Under the pieces are notes generated by a model that saw only the letters and a list, made by a program, of their open reading frames with translations, did no database searches and had not been told where the DNA came from. The translations under genes and the position numbers were made by a program. Below are positions 8,590 to 18,133 of a DNA stretch of 64,000 nt, in pieces (position 1 is the stretch's first letter; every line of letters starts with the position of its first letter). Source of the DNA: Spirochaetota bacterium (GTDB taxonomy: Bacteria; Spirochaetota; JAAYUW01; JAOAHJ01); contig JAOAHJ010000008.1 in assembly GCA_026415295.1 (NCBI GenBank), positions 1-64,000 on the forward strand, written 5' to 3'.

Positions 8590-10476
8590 ATGAAAATTTC
8601 CAAAAATAGCAAAATTACCTTAATATATGCAACTTCAATAAACCTTATAAAAATAATTACTTTATTAAATATTATTGGATTAATAATTTTATTTTCTTAC
8701 CAATTTATAAATACCAAAAATAACTTAAATGAAGAATTTAAAGTTCTTTTTGAACAAATTAAAGAAACTTTAACTCCTCATATTTGGGTTTATGATGAAA
8801 AGGAAATAACAAAAATTCTTAATTTTTATATTAAATATGATATAATTTATCAAATTCAATTATTCTATAACCCATATTTTCACATAAAAACAAAAGAATA
8901 TAAACCCAACTATTTTAAATTATTTGAATCCCCAATAATTTTTAATAATAATGAAATAGGATATTTAAAAATAATATTTTATTATGATTATCATTTTAAT
9001 TTATTAATCAAAAGATATATTATATACTTTTTGATATTTTTTATATATTCACTTTTAATAACATTTATAATGAATCTTATAATAAATAAAAAATTAAAAA
9101 AAACATTTGATGAACTTGAATATAATCTTGAATCGATTTCTAAAGGATTCTATAAAATTAAAATAAAAAAGTCTAAGTATTATGATATAAATAAAATTCT
9201 TGAAAGTTTTAATAGAACTATAAACGAAGTAGAAAAAAGAGAACTTAAACTTAAAGATTTATATAACTATTTTAGGAATACCCTCAATTCTTTTTCATCA
9301 ATGATTTTAATTTGTGATTCTTCATTTTTAATTGAGTTTATAAATAAAAATATGTATAATTTTCTTTACATGCTCATAGATTATAGATTCATTAATCTAT
9401 CATATGAATCATTAAATGACATTTTAGAAAAACAGGATCCATCAATTTACAATAATAATTATAATATGTTTGAATTACTTCCTTTTTTAAATAATAAAGA
9501 GATTCTAGATAGCCTTAATTTAAAAGATCACTTTTCCAAAGTTAATTTCCACCTTATAATAGATCAAAAAAATAGCAATAAAAATATAGAGTATTATTTA
9601 AATATATTTATGGATAAACTATTAATGGGAGAAGAAATAAAATATATATTAAGGATAGATGATAATACTTCAACATATTTTACTTACAAAAAGTTAGCAT
9701 TTCTCGATAAAATTAATACTTTAAGTTTATTTATAAATTCTTTAACCCATGATTTAAATAATATAATTTCAGCAATTTCACTTTTAAATAATGATTCAAA
9801 ACATATTTTAGAAAACAATCAATTTATTAAACAAAATGAAAAAAATGAATTGTTAGAAAATATTAACTATATTGAAAATACCTTAGACAAAGCTAGAGAG
9901 CTAACAAAAAAATTTATAAATTTATCAAAATCCAAAGAATTTAATGAATCTAAATTTGAAAAAATAAATCTAATAAACCTTTTAAATAATTTATTAGATA
10001 TTACAAAAAAATCATATAAAAATATCAAAACCGGTTTAGTTAATGAAATTGAATATGAACCTTATTTATTAGGAGACTATCCATTGCTTGACAATGCATT
10101 TTTAAATATAATAATAAACGCATTTCACGCTATGACAATAATGAAACAAGAAAAAGGAGAAAAGGAAGAAGGTGAATTAAAAATTATAATAAAAAAATTT
10201 GATAATAAATATTATAATTTTAATTTAAATTTAAATCCTAATACAGATTATCTAATTATTGAAATTAAAGATAATGGAGTTGGAATAAAAAAAGAGCATA
10301 TAAGCAAAATATTTGAACCTTATTTTACCACAAAAAAAGAAACCATCGGGTCTGGTTTAGGACTTTTTATGGTATACAATACAATTCATTTGCATAATGG
10401 GGCAATTGAAGTAATATCAGAAGAAGGCAAAGGAACAACATTTTATATTATTTTGCCTGAATTTAAAGGAAACTAA
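8590..10476 (+). CDS. Membrane sensor histidine kinase
   Basis: A 628-residue two-component kinase. It has an N-terminal membrane helix (about 15-40), an extracytoplasmic region of roughly 100 residues and a second helix (about 143-166). A linker and a poorly conserved PAS-like region reach to about 360. The phosphoacceptor box is SLTHDLNNI with His387. The ATPase part has the N-box NIIINAFHAM near 505, G1 DNGVGI and G2 GSGLGLFMV near 587. The His-Asp-Leu-Asn-Asn form of the H-box is typical of NtrB/PAS-linked HisKA kinases. No response regulator gene adjoins it. It is convergent with a periplasmic binding protein gene 14 bases away, whose product could conceivably feed the sensor. Confidence 0.88.
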   Translation: MKISKNSKITLIYATSINLIKIITLLNIIGLIILFSYQFINTKNNLNEEFKVLFEQIKETLTPHIWVYDEKEITKILNFYIKYDIIYQIQLFYNPYFHIKTKEYKPNYFKLFESPIIFNNNEIGYLKIIFYYDYHFNLLIKRYIIYFLIFFIYSLLITFIMNLIINKKLKKTFDELEYNLESISKGFYKIKIKKSKYYDINKILESFNRTINEVEKRELKLKDLYNYFRNTLNSFSSMILICDSSFLIEFINKNMYNFLYMLIDYRFINLSYESLNDILEKQDPSIYNNNYNMFELLPFLNNKEILDSLNLKDHFSKVNFHLIIDQKNSNKNIEYYLNIFMDKLLMGEEIKYILRIDDNTSTYFTYKKLAFLDKINTLSLFINSLTHDLNNIISAISLLNNDSKHILENNQFIKQNEKNELLENINYIENTLDKARELTKKFINLSKSKEFNESKFEKINLINLLNNLLDITKKSYKNIKTGLVNEIEYEPYLLGDYPLLDNAFLNIIINAFHAMTIMKQEKGEKEEGELKIIIKKFDNKYYNFNLNLNPNTDYLIIEIKDNGVGIKKEHISKIFEPYFTTKKETIGSGLGLFMVYNTIHLHNGAIEVISEEGKGTTFYIILPEFKGN

Positions 10477-10490
10477 ATATAGTTTTCAAT

Positions 10491-11249
10491 TTATTTAAAA
10501 TTATATTTGATAAAAATATCATTATAAGTTTTAGTTTTTTTAAATTCCGCAAATACTTTATCAAATTTTTCAACAAAATGTTTATCTAAATTAATTCTTG
10601 AAAAAGCTATATATAAAGGTTTTCTAGAAATAAAAGGAGTCAAAAATTCAATTTTACTTCCATCTATATTTAATTCCTTAATAATAAATTTTATAACATG
10701 AATATTTCCAATCCCTAAATCTATCCTCTTATTTATAAGCATTTTGACTATGGTTTCATCATCTTTTAGATATATTTTTTTTAAGTCTTTTTTATTATCA
10801 AATTTTTCCTCATATGAATAACCTAGCACACATCCTATCAAATAATTCTTTAAAGAATCATAATTATTATTCCATTTAATTTTATTCTCTTTAAGTGTAA
10901 AAAAAACATTTTCTTCAAAAGAAAGATATTCTTTTGGATAAAGCAAGAATTCAGCTCTTTCTTTTGAATATAAGAGAGAAAAAATAGCATCAGCTTCACC
11001 ATACTTTAACATATTTAAACATCTTTCCCAAGGGAGTTGATTAAATAAAATTTTAATATTTAATATTTCGAAAGTATTTTTAACAAGTTCATAATCAATT
11101 CCTTTCATTTGGTTATCTTTTTGATCTAAATATTCATAGGGTGGATAGTAACTAAAAACAACTTTTAATTCCATAGATGCTTTTACTTCTTTTATATATA
11201 TCAAAATTATAAACAATAATAATATAAAAATAAAATTTAATTTTTTCAT
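10491..11249 (-). CDS. Family 3 (amino-acid type) extracellular solute-binding protein
   Basis: A 252-residue protein with a hydrophobic signal peptide (about 1-25, ending KEVKAS) and the bacterial SBP family 3 fold. Recognisable segments are YPPYEYLD, GIDYELVKNTFE, the LPWERCLNMLKYGEADAIFS block and the YSKERAEFLLYP stretch. The start at 11249 is chosen because GAGGTAA precedes it; an upstream in-frame start would put extra residues before a normal signal peptide. No ABC permease or ATPase gene is nearby. Proteins of this type without transporter genes are often parts of unlinked uptake systems or sensory partners. Ligand unknown. Confidence 0.8.
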   Translation of the reverse strand: MKKLNFIFILLLFIILIYIKEVKASMELKVVFSYYPPYEYLDQKDNQMKGIDYELVKNTFEILNIKILFNQLPWERCLNMLKYGEADAIFSLLYSKERAEFLLYPKEYLSFEENVFFTLKENKIKWNNNYDSLKNYLIGCVLGYSYEEKFDNKKDLKKIYLKDDETIVKMLINKRIDLGIGNIHVIKFIIKELNIDGSKIEFLTPFISRKPLYIAFSRINLDKHFVEKFDKVFAEFKKTKTYNDIFIKYNFK

Positions 11250-11383
11250 AAAATTACCTCTAATTTTTAATTTCAAATAAAAATAATATATTATTAAGAA
11301 ATATATAATCAATTTAAACTATAATATAAATTTTTAATTTTTATATTTTTATTTTTAATTTAAATAATAAATTTTAATATATA

Positions 11384-11411
11384 TTGACATTTACAAAGCT
11401 TATTATATAAT
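11384..11411 (+). promoter_or_regulatory. Consensus sigma-70 promoter
   Basis: Perfect hexamers TTGACA (11384-11389) and TATAAT (11406-11411) are separated by 16 bases. The downstream ATG at 11419 is only 7 bases past the -10 box, so transcription should start at or just before the A of the ATG, giving a leaderless or nearly leaderless mRNA. Confidence 0.85.
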
Positions 11412-11418
11412 ATTTTAT

Positions 11419-11730
11419 ATGATTAAAGAAGAATTTTCTATTTTTATAAACTACAATTTAAACCCAAATACTATTCAAATAGAAGCAAATATTGCATTAA
11501 AATTTAATTTAATCAACAGTGAATATAAAATAAATTTATTAATTTCAAAATCATTGGATAATCTTAAAAATAAAATTATTGAAAAACAAACCGTTAATTT
11601 TCAAATTATTAATAATTTTAATCAAAAAACATTATCAATAAGTTCAAATTTATGGAAAATACTTGATAAACCAAAAATTGTTCTACTAATACTTAAAAAT
11701 GAATGTTTTTTTTTAATAAAAAAAGAATAA
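11419..11730 (+). CDS. Hypothetical protein, 103 residues
   Basis: A small protein I do not recognise. It is rich in Asn, Ile, Leu and Lys, has no signal peptide or clear membrane helix, and ends in a short hydrophobic strand and a Lys-Lys-Glu tail. The alternating hydrophobic pattern suggests a beta-rich fold. It is the first gene after a consensus promoter and has no Shine-Dalgarno, so it is probably translated leaderlessly. A GNAT-like gene and fapA follow closely. A run of seven A (11718-11724) sits just before the stop codon, and the GNAT frame is the -1 frame relative to this one, raising a possible frameshift fusion. Confidence 0.6.
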   Translation: MIKEEFSIFINYNLNPNTIQIEANIALKFNLINSEYKINLLISKSLDNLKNKIIEKQTVNFQIINNFNQKTLSISSNLWKILDKPKIVLLILKNECFFLIKKE

Positions 11731-11738
11731 AAAAGAAA

Positions 11739-12656
11739 ATGTATTATCAAAGAAACTCAAAAACAATCAATTATTTAACTAAAATTATTGATAGAGATAA
11801 AAATAATATTATTAGAAATTTATATGAAAACAATTGTACTAATGTTTACTTATTATATAATATATATAAACACCTTAATAAAATAAATTGTCTTTATAAA
11901 ATAGATTTATCTTTTTTTTTAGCATATAATTTTCAAACAAAAGAGTTTTTTGTATTTTTTAAAGATAATGATTTTATTAATATAATAACAAAAGAAATTA
12001 TTGAAGAATATCTAACTAAATTTAGCAATATAAGATATATTTCTGGAGATTCTTTATCGTTGAATTTATTTCTTACAAAATTTAATTTTTTAAAAAAGGA
12101 TATAATATTTGATGAAGATTATTTTACATATAAATTTGAATTAAATGAAAAAAGTATTATTAATTTATCAAAGAACTTATCAAATATTTTAGTAAAAAAT
12201 TCTATTAATTATGAAGATATAAAATTTATTGTACCATTCGATTACAAATCTATAATAAATTTAGTCAAATTACAAGAGGGATATTTGATTGAGGAAATGA
12301 GATTTTCATCTGAAAAAATAAATAAAATTGCAAAAGAAAAAATTTCTAATATTTTTAAAAATTTTAAAATATTTTATATAACTTATAATAATTACCCTGT
12401 TGCTAAATGTGAATGGAATGCATATACAGAAGATATTTTTCAAATAGGAGGGGTATATACAGATAAGTTCTTTAGAAATAAAGGTTTTGCTTCAGTTTTA
12501 TTAATAGAGATGTTAAAATACTGTTATTATAATTTAAATTATAAATTTGCAAATCTTTTTGTTCGAAAAGATAATGTAAAAGCAATAAATTTATACGAAA
12601 AAGTAGGCTTTGAAAGAAATTTATCTCTATTAAGATGGATAATATTAAAAAATTAG
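11739..12656 (+). CDS. GNAT-family N-acetyltransferase
   Basis: The C-terminal third shows a GNAT core: GGVYTDKFFRNKGFAS, where the R-N-K-G-x-A stretch is the acetyl-CoA pyrophosphate loop, then VRKDNVKAINLYEKVGFERN, the classic motif B end. The N-terminal about 180 residues form a less conserved domain, giving about 305 residues in all; two-domain GNATs of this kind are common. The ATG at 11739 is preferred because the in-frame ATG at 11703 would add a homopolymer-encoded Phe/Lys segment and overlap the preceding gene. Neither has a good ribosome-binding site. Substrate unknown. fapA begins 8 bases downstream, so the genes are cotranscribed. Confidence 0.78.
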   Translation: MYYQRNSKTINYLTKIIDRDKNNIIRNLYENNCTNVYLLYNIYKHLNKINCLYKIDLSFFLAYNFQTKEFFVFFKDNDFINIITKEIIEEYLTKFSNIRYISGDSLSLNLFLTKFNFLKKDIIFDEDYFTYKFELNEKSIINLSKNLSNILVKNSINYEDIKFIVPFDYKSIINLVKLQEGYLIEEMRFSSEKINKIAKEKISNIFKNFKIFYITYNNYPVAKCEWNAYTEDIFQIGGVYTDKFFRNKGFASVLLIEMLKYCYYNLNYKFANLFVRKDNVKAINLYEKVGFERNLSLLRWIILKN

Positions 12657-12664
12657 GGAAATAA

Positions 12665-14308
12665 ATGGGATTAAAAGATGCAATATTTTTAATTGAAAAA
12701 TCTGTAAATGTAAAAAATACAATAAATGAAATATTAAAAAATCCTAGGGATAACTCTTTATTTGATAAATTAAAAAATAATTTTGTCCTTCCAAATCAAT
12801 TGATCATTCAAGGGACAGGAATTGAAAATTATTTTAAGTGTGAAGATTTATATTACAATTTTTCATTAGGTGGTTTTTGCTCAAATAAATTTGGTTTTGC
12901 TCAATTTCTTGGAGTTTCTGTTCAAATAATTTCACCTCTTGTAGCAACTAATAAAAATATGTTTCTATATCTCATATTGCCTCCATTAAATGAAAAAACA
13001 TCATCTTTAACAACTGAATTAATAATGGAAGAGATAGATAAGCTTAAAATAAAAACAGAAGTAAAAAAAGAAAATATAGAAAAAGCAATTAATATAGCTA
13101 AAAGTGGCAAAGGATTTGTAACTTTGTTAACAAAAGGGAAGGAACCTATTAATGGATCAGTTTATAAGGTAAAACTTTATTTTAATCCAACTGCTGAAAT
13201 AGGTCAAAAAAAAGAAGATGGTTCAATAGATTTTAAAGAAAGACACATAGTTAAAAACATTAAAAAGGGGGAAATATTAGGAGAATATACTCCAGAAATC
13301 AAAACAGAAGATGGTTACGATATATTTGGAAATAGAATAGAAGCTAAAAAAGATACTAATTATACTTATATTGTTGGTAATAACATTCAAATGACTGAAA
13401 ATAATAAACTTGTATCACTTATTGATGGAATATTTCAATTAAATGATAAAACTATCTCTATTTCAGATACTCTTGTTATACCTCAAGACATTGATTTGAC
13501 AATTGGAAATATTAACTGTTTAGTATCAGTCCACATTAATGGGAAAATAAATCAAGGTTTCAAAATTGAAGTAGGCAAAGACCTTATAGTGGATGAATTT
13601 GTTAATAGATCAGACCTAAAAGTTTTAGGAAATTTAAAAGTCAAAAATGGACTAATAGGAGAAGGAGATAAATATAAAATTATTGTGAGAAATAATATAG
13701 ATGTTGAATATATTGAAAATTGTTATGTTTGGTGTGGAGGAGATATTAATTTTGATAAAAATATTACTCACTCAACTATAAATTGCGGTGGTAAAATTAT
13801 AGCAAAGGGGAAAGGAGTTATAATTGGTGGTAAAATATTAGCATCTAAAGGAATAGAAATTAATGAATTGGGATCTAAAATGTCTGTAGCTACAGCGGTA
13901 ATAGTAGGAATTGATATTAAAAAAGATATAAGAAAACAGGAAATAGAAAAAAAATTAAAATTATTAGAAATTCAAATATCTAAATTAAAAAACGATATTG
14001 GAGATGCCTATTTTAATAACCCCGAAGATTTTATAACTAAATTACCTGATGATAAATTAGAAAAATACGAAATTCTTATTAATAACTTCACTAATTTAAT
14101 GGAAGAAAGAAAAAACCTATTAAATGAGCTAGAAGAATTAAATAAGAATTTAAATTTTAAAGATGCAAAGGTTATTGTTAGAAACATAGCTTATGAAAAT
14201 GTATCAATATATTTTGGAAATACTAAATACGAAATAAAAAATCCTATTAGAACTACTGTATTTTTTTGGGATGATAAAGAAAAGAAAATTGCTACAAAAC
14301 TTCTATAA
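12665..14308 (+). CDS. FapA family protein (DUF342, flagellar assembly protein A-like)
   Basis: A 547-residue cytoplasmic protein of the FapA/DUF342 family. An N-terminal helical region is followed from about residue 165 by the conserved start of the beta domain, KVKLYFNPTAEIGQKKEDGS, and then a GEILGEYTPEIKTEDGYDIFG block. A long beta-helix-like array of short repeats (IGNINCLVSVHINGKI, then CGGDINFDKN, CGGKIIAKGKGVIIGGKI) follows, and a C-terminal coiled coil lies at about 425-505. FapA-like proteins have been linked to flagellar placement in Vibrio and are widespread in spirochaetes and clostridia. GGGA precedes the ATG. No flagellar gene is in the window. Confidence 0.85.
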   Translation: MGLKDAIFLIEKSVNVKNTINEILKNPRDNSLFDKLKNNFVLPNQLIIQGTGIENYFKCEDLYYNFSLGGFCSNKFGFAQFLGVSVQIISPLVATNKNMFLYLILPPLNEKTSSLTTELIMEEIDKLKIKTEVKKENIEKAINIAKSGKGFVTLLTKGKEPINGSVYKVKLYFNPTAEIGQKKEDGSIDFKERHIVKNIKKGEILGEYTPEIKTEDGYDIFGNRIEAKKDTNYTYIVGNNIQMTENNKLVSLIDGIFQLNDKTISISDTLVIPQDIDLTIGNINCLVSVHINGKINQGFKIEVGKDLIVDEFVNRSDLKVLGNLKVKNGLIGEGDKYKIIVRNNIDVEYIENCYVWCGGDINFDKNITHSTINCGGKIIAKGKGVIIGGKILASKGIEINELGSKMSVATAVIVGIDIKKDIRKQEIEKKLKLLEIQISKLKNDIGDAYFNNPEDFITKLPDDKLEKYEILINNFTNLMEERKNLLNELEELNKNLNFKDAKVIVRNIAYENVSIYFGNTKYEIKNPIRTTVFFWDDKEKKIATKLL

Positions 14309-14329
14309 AAATATTATTGAAATTTAATT

Positions 14330-17167
14330 TTAATTTTTTTTCTTTATTTTATTAACCTCAATTTTAAGTTTTTCATAAAGTTTTTTTAATTCTATAAAAT
14401 CCTCATTTTTACAAGCCTCTGATATTTTTTTACCAATTATTCCAATTGAATTAAAACCAAAAATAGGTGCTGTGCCTTTTAAATTATGACCTATAAACCT
14501 AATATCTGTTATATTTTTATCATCTATGCATTTTCTAAATGAAATAAGCTTTTTTTCAGTTTCTTCTATAAAAAGTTTTTTTAATTTATCATAATCTGAA
14601 ACACCAATATAGTCATTAATTTTTTTATTTTTTATTTTATCATTTTTTAAAGATATTTTTTTATTTAATTTTTTTATATTTAAAATTTTTTCCTTCTCTT
14701 TATTGGTTATTAATTCATTTTTATTGTCTTTCTCATACTTTAATACTCCAATATGCTTTATTAATATTTTAAGAATTTTTTCCTCATTATATGGTTTTTG
14801 ATATATTTCATCAAAATAGATTTTATTTTCATTTTCAATGAAATCTTCATCAAAAGCAGTAAAACCCACAATAGTAATTGGTAAGGCCATTTTTTTAAGA
14901 TTTTTAGAAAGTTCTATCCCATCCATTTTAGGCATTTGTACATCTGTTATTAATAACTTATAAATATTATTATTTTTTAATTCTTCTAAAGCTTCTTCTC
15001 CATTTTTAACAATTTTGTATTTTATCTGTTTAATATTTTTGAGGATATTATCGATTATATTAATATTTATATCATTATCCTCTGCTATTAATATATTTGC
15101 ATCAATAAAATTGACATTTTTAATATTTTCCAAACACTCATTTTTACTATAAGGAATTAATTTCTCTATTTCTTCTTTATCTGGTATTTCAAGGTTTATG
15201 TCAAAAAAAAACTTAGTACCTTTTCCTACTTCAGATTCACATTTTATATCTCCATTCATTAATTCAATCAATTTTTTAACTATAGAAAGACCTAGACCTG
15301 TTCCTCCATATTTATATTTTATTTCTTCATTCTCTTGTTCAAATGGTTCGAATATCTTATTTATCTTGTCACTTTTTATCCCAATCCCTGTATCTTCTAC
15401 CTTAAAAAATAGTTTTATATAATTCCTCTCTATAAAATTACAAGATACACTTAATTTTATATAACCTTTTTCTGTAAATTTTGATGAATTACCTAATAAG
15501 TTATACAAAATTTGTTTAATTCTTAAGCTATCTCCAATTAAATATTCAGGCACATTATTTTCTTTTTCAAAAATTAATCTAATATCTTTATCTGCAATTT
15601 TAGCTGAAATATTATCATAAAGTTCTTTTAATAATTCATCAAAATTAAATAATTTTTTAGATAAAGTTAACTTACTTTCTTCAACCTTAGAGATTAACAG
15701 TAAATCTTCGATTAATGAAATTAGAGTTTCTATTGATCTCTTCATCTTAAATAAAATATCTATTTTATTTTTATCTTTCTCTATTTTGATTAGATTATCT
15801 AGCATAGAATCAATACCATAAATAGGTGTTTTTAAGTCATGAGTAATCGAAGCAAAAAACTTACTTTTAATTTTTATTGCTTCATCAGCTCTAATTTTCT
15901 GAATCATTAAATTCTCAGAAGTTCTATTTAAATCATTAAACAAATTAAATAAATTGCTTTTTGTTTCCTCTAGAGAATTTTGTAATAATTTTATTTTATT
16001 ATTAAAGTCTCTATTTTTTATAGAGAGTATTTCATTTTCATATATCAAATTATTATAAAGTTCAAAAAAAACTGTCGGATAAATTGGATTATTATTATCA
16101 ATTGAGATTTTACTTTTGGTTAGCATAGATCTTATTAGGGATTCAATATAATTCTCCAAATATTTTTTATCAACATTAACACTTCTATTCGATTCTATTT
16201 CATAGTTTACTTTTACATTATTATTTTCTTTTCCTTCCAATTCTTTATTCTTAATTTTTTCATCAATTAAATTTTTTAAACTTTCATTAGATAAATTTTT
16301 TAAATAAATAAATGGCAAAATATAGTCTTTTTTATCAGCAACTTCTCTTATTAAATCTTCATTATAAACAAAATTATTTTTTAAATCCTCAGAAATTAAA
16401 AATATCTCATCAATTGAAATTCTATTATATATTTTATTAAAATCTGCCCAAAAATCTTGATTATTAATAAATATATTTAGCCCTAAAAAAAGATTTTGAA
16501 AAAAATTCACTATATATTCTTCTTGCTTTTCTAAAATGTAATCGCTTAGATAAAAATTAATACAATTGCAAGATATATCTTGTTCTACTAAATTAGAAAC
16601 TATTCCTAAATTTTTTTTAATAATTTCAAAACTATATGGTGCTATCGATAAACCAATATTTATATCCTTTTTTTCAAAAAAATATTCTACATCTTTTTCG
16701 TTAGTTGTTTTAAAAATAATTCTTTGATATGAAAAGTTATTATTTTTTAAATAATTTAAAATAAAACTTTTAAAATATTCACTATCCTCTGGAATTCCTG
16801 CAACAATTTCACATTCTTCAAATGTACTTGACCTTTGATCTCTATGTAAAAGTAAGCTCTTATTAAAAAATATTTTATAAAAATTTTTAAAAGCAAAAGG
16901 ATATATTAATATTTTATTAATTTCTTTAAAAAGACTTAACTTTTTATAATTTGGTTTTAATTCATTATTAAATTTTAAAACATTCTCAGAATATCCTGAA
17001 TCACACAATATGATATCAAAATATCCTATTTCAAAAAGTGACTTAAGGACTCCATAATTATCAACTGGAATGAAAGTAGGATTAATCTCTCCAAAAAATC
17101 CTTTATCTTTTATAAAAGAAAATAAATAAAAGAAAATATTATTTAAAACTCCAATTTTAATATTCAT
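14330..17167 (-). CDS. Soluble hybrid histidine kinase with N-terminal binding-protein-like domain, REC and Hpt
   Basis: A 945-residue phosphorelay protein with no signal peptide or membrane helix. Residues 1-240 resemble a periplasmic-binding-protein fold of the NMT1/nitrate-binding kind (starts IGVLNNIFFYL, then G-x-F-D-I-I-L) but stay in the cytoplasm. A coiled linker leads to HisKA with ASITHDLKTPIYG (His443) and HATPase with DTGIGI and GTGLGLSIV. The receiver domain has AEDNDIN and phosphoacceptor Asp742 in TDVQMPKMDG. The C-terminal Hpt domain carries GHNLKGTAPIFG (His894). The full His-Asp-His relay in one chain implies that a separate response regulator is encoded elsewhere. The order resembles BvgS/EvgS kinases, except that those have periplasmic sensor domains. 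Confidence 0.88.
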   Translation of the reverse strand: MNIKIGVLNNIFFYLFSFIKDKGFFGEINPTFIPVDNYGVLKSLFEIGYFDIILCDSGYSENVLKFNNELKPNYKKLSLFKEINKILIYPFAFKNFYKIFFNKSLLLHRDQRSSTFEECEIVAGIPEDSEYFKSFILNYLKNNNFSYQRIIFKTTNEKDVEYFFEKKDINIGLSIAPYSFEIIKKNLGIVSNLVEQDISCNCINFYLSDYILEKQEEYIVNFFQNLFLGLNIFINNQDFWADFNKIYNRISIDEIFLISEDLKNNFVYNEDLIREVADKKDYILPFIYLKNLSNESLKNLIDEKIKNKELEGKENNNVKVNYEIESNRSVNVDKKYLENYIESLIRSMLTKSKISIDNNNPIYPTVFFELYNNLIYENEILSIKNRDFNNKIKLLQNSLEETKSNLFNLFNDLNRTSENLMIQKIRADEAIKIKSKFFASITHDLKTPIYGIDSMLDNLIKIEKDKNKIDILFKMKRSIETLISLIEDLLLISKVEESKLTLSKKLFNFDELLKELYDNISAKIADKDIRLIFEKENNVPEYLIGDSLRIKQILYNLLGNSSKFTEKGYIKLSVSCNFIERNYIKLFFKVEDTGIGIKSDKINKIFEPFEQENEEIKYKYGGTGLGLSIVKKLIELMNGDIKCESEVGKGTKFFFDINLEIPDKEEIEKLIPYSKNECLENIKNVNFIDANILIAEDNDININIIDNILKNIKQIKYKIVKNGEEALEELKNNNIYKLLITDVQMPKMDGIELSKNLKKMALPITIVGFTAFDEDFIENENKIYFDEIYQKPYNEEKILKILIKHIGVLKYEKDNKNELITNKEKEKILNIKKLNKKISLKNDKIKNKKINDYIGVSDYDKLKKLFIEETEKKLISFRKCIDDKNITDIRFIGHNLKGTAPIFGFNSIGIIGKKISEACKNEDFIELKKLYEKLKIEVNKIKKKN

Positions 17168-17234
17168 AATTTTATTAAAACTATTAATCCTAATAATTTA
17201 TAAATAAATTATGATTTAATAATAAATTATATAA

Positions 17235-18011
17235 TTAAATATTAAAAAAGCTACATATATTATCAAAAATAATATCGACCTCATAATCAAGAGAAAGTAC
17301 ATGATTTGATTTTTTAAGATAAATTAATTGTTTTCTCTTTGATCCAATTTTATTATAAATCATTTGAGGAGATCTATAAGAAACAATTTTATCTTTTTCA
17401 GAATGAAAAATAATAGAGTCCGCTTTTACTTTTTTCAAAATTTTTCTAAAAAAATTAATAGTTTTTTTAAGTTCAATTAAAGATTTTATAGAATAATAGT
17501 CTTTATAATATATCAAATAATTTTTATTATTTAAGTTATTTAAGGCTGGAGCACTATTTGGTTGTTTAATTCTATTGAAAAAAGGTTTAATTAACCATAA
17601 ATATTTAAATTTTTTATCAGGGTAATCATAAGGTGTTGCAAGAAGTGCAATCTTTTCTATATTAAAAAGGTAAGCTAAATAACTTGAAAGTATTCCTCCC
17701 ATAGATAATCCTACTAAATAAACATTCTTAACTCTTTTTGAAAATTCAAGATAAGCATCAGTTGCACACCTAAACCAATCTTGCATTTTAGTATCTTCAA
17801 AATCCTGAAAATTTGTACCATGTCCTGTAAGTCTTGGGCAGTAAACAGAAATCCCCCTATCTTCAAATTTCTTAGCTAAAATAAGCATTTCAGATGGAGA
17901 TCCACTATATCCATGAAATAAAATTATACCTCTTTCCTTATTTTTTATATTTTTATATGACTCGGCTCCATCTATAATCTTATAATCACTCCCTATTTTT
18001 TTTGTTATCAT
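17235..18011 (-). CDS. Alpha/beta hydrolase (carboxylesterase/monoacylglycerol lipase type)
   Basis: A 258-residue alpha/beta hydrolase. The oxyanion-hole motif is HGYSG (33-37), the nucleophile elbow is GLSMGG with Ser103, and the probable acid and base are Asp207 (SEKDKIVS) and His237 (KSNHVLS). The short size and helical cap after the elbow match Est30-like carboxylesterases and monoacylglycerol lipases, which hydrolyse medium-chain esters. There is no signal peptide, so it is cytoplasmic. AAAGG lies before the ATG. It follows the ABC permease gene by about 120 bases on the same strand. The substrate cannot be inferred. Confidence 0.85.
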   Translation of the reverse strand: MITKKIGSDYKIIDGAESYKNIKNKERGIILFHGYSGSPSEMLILAKKFEDRGISVYCPRLTGHGTNFQDFEDTKMQDWFRCATDAYLEFSKRVKNVYLVGLSMGGILSSYLAYLFNIEKIALLATPYDYPDKKFKYLWLIKPFFNRIKQPNSAPALNNLNNKNYLIYYKDYYSIKSLIELKKTINFFRKILKKVKADSIIFHSEKDKIVSYRSPQMIYNKIGSKRKQLIYLKKSNHVLSLDYEVDIIFDNICSFFNI

Positions 18012-18133
18012 AAAAAACCTTTAAATACATTTTATTTTTTTAATAACTTTTATTTAATTTGGTTCTTTAAATTATTTAACAAAAAATTCATAATAATTTT
18101 TTATATAAAAATTATAATTATATATCAAAAATT

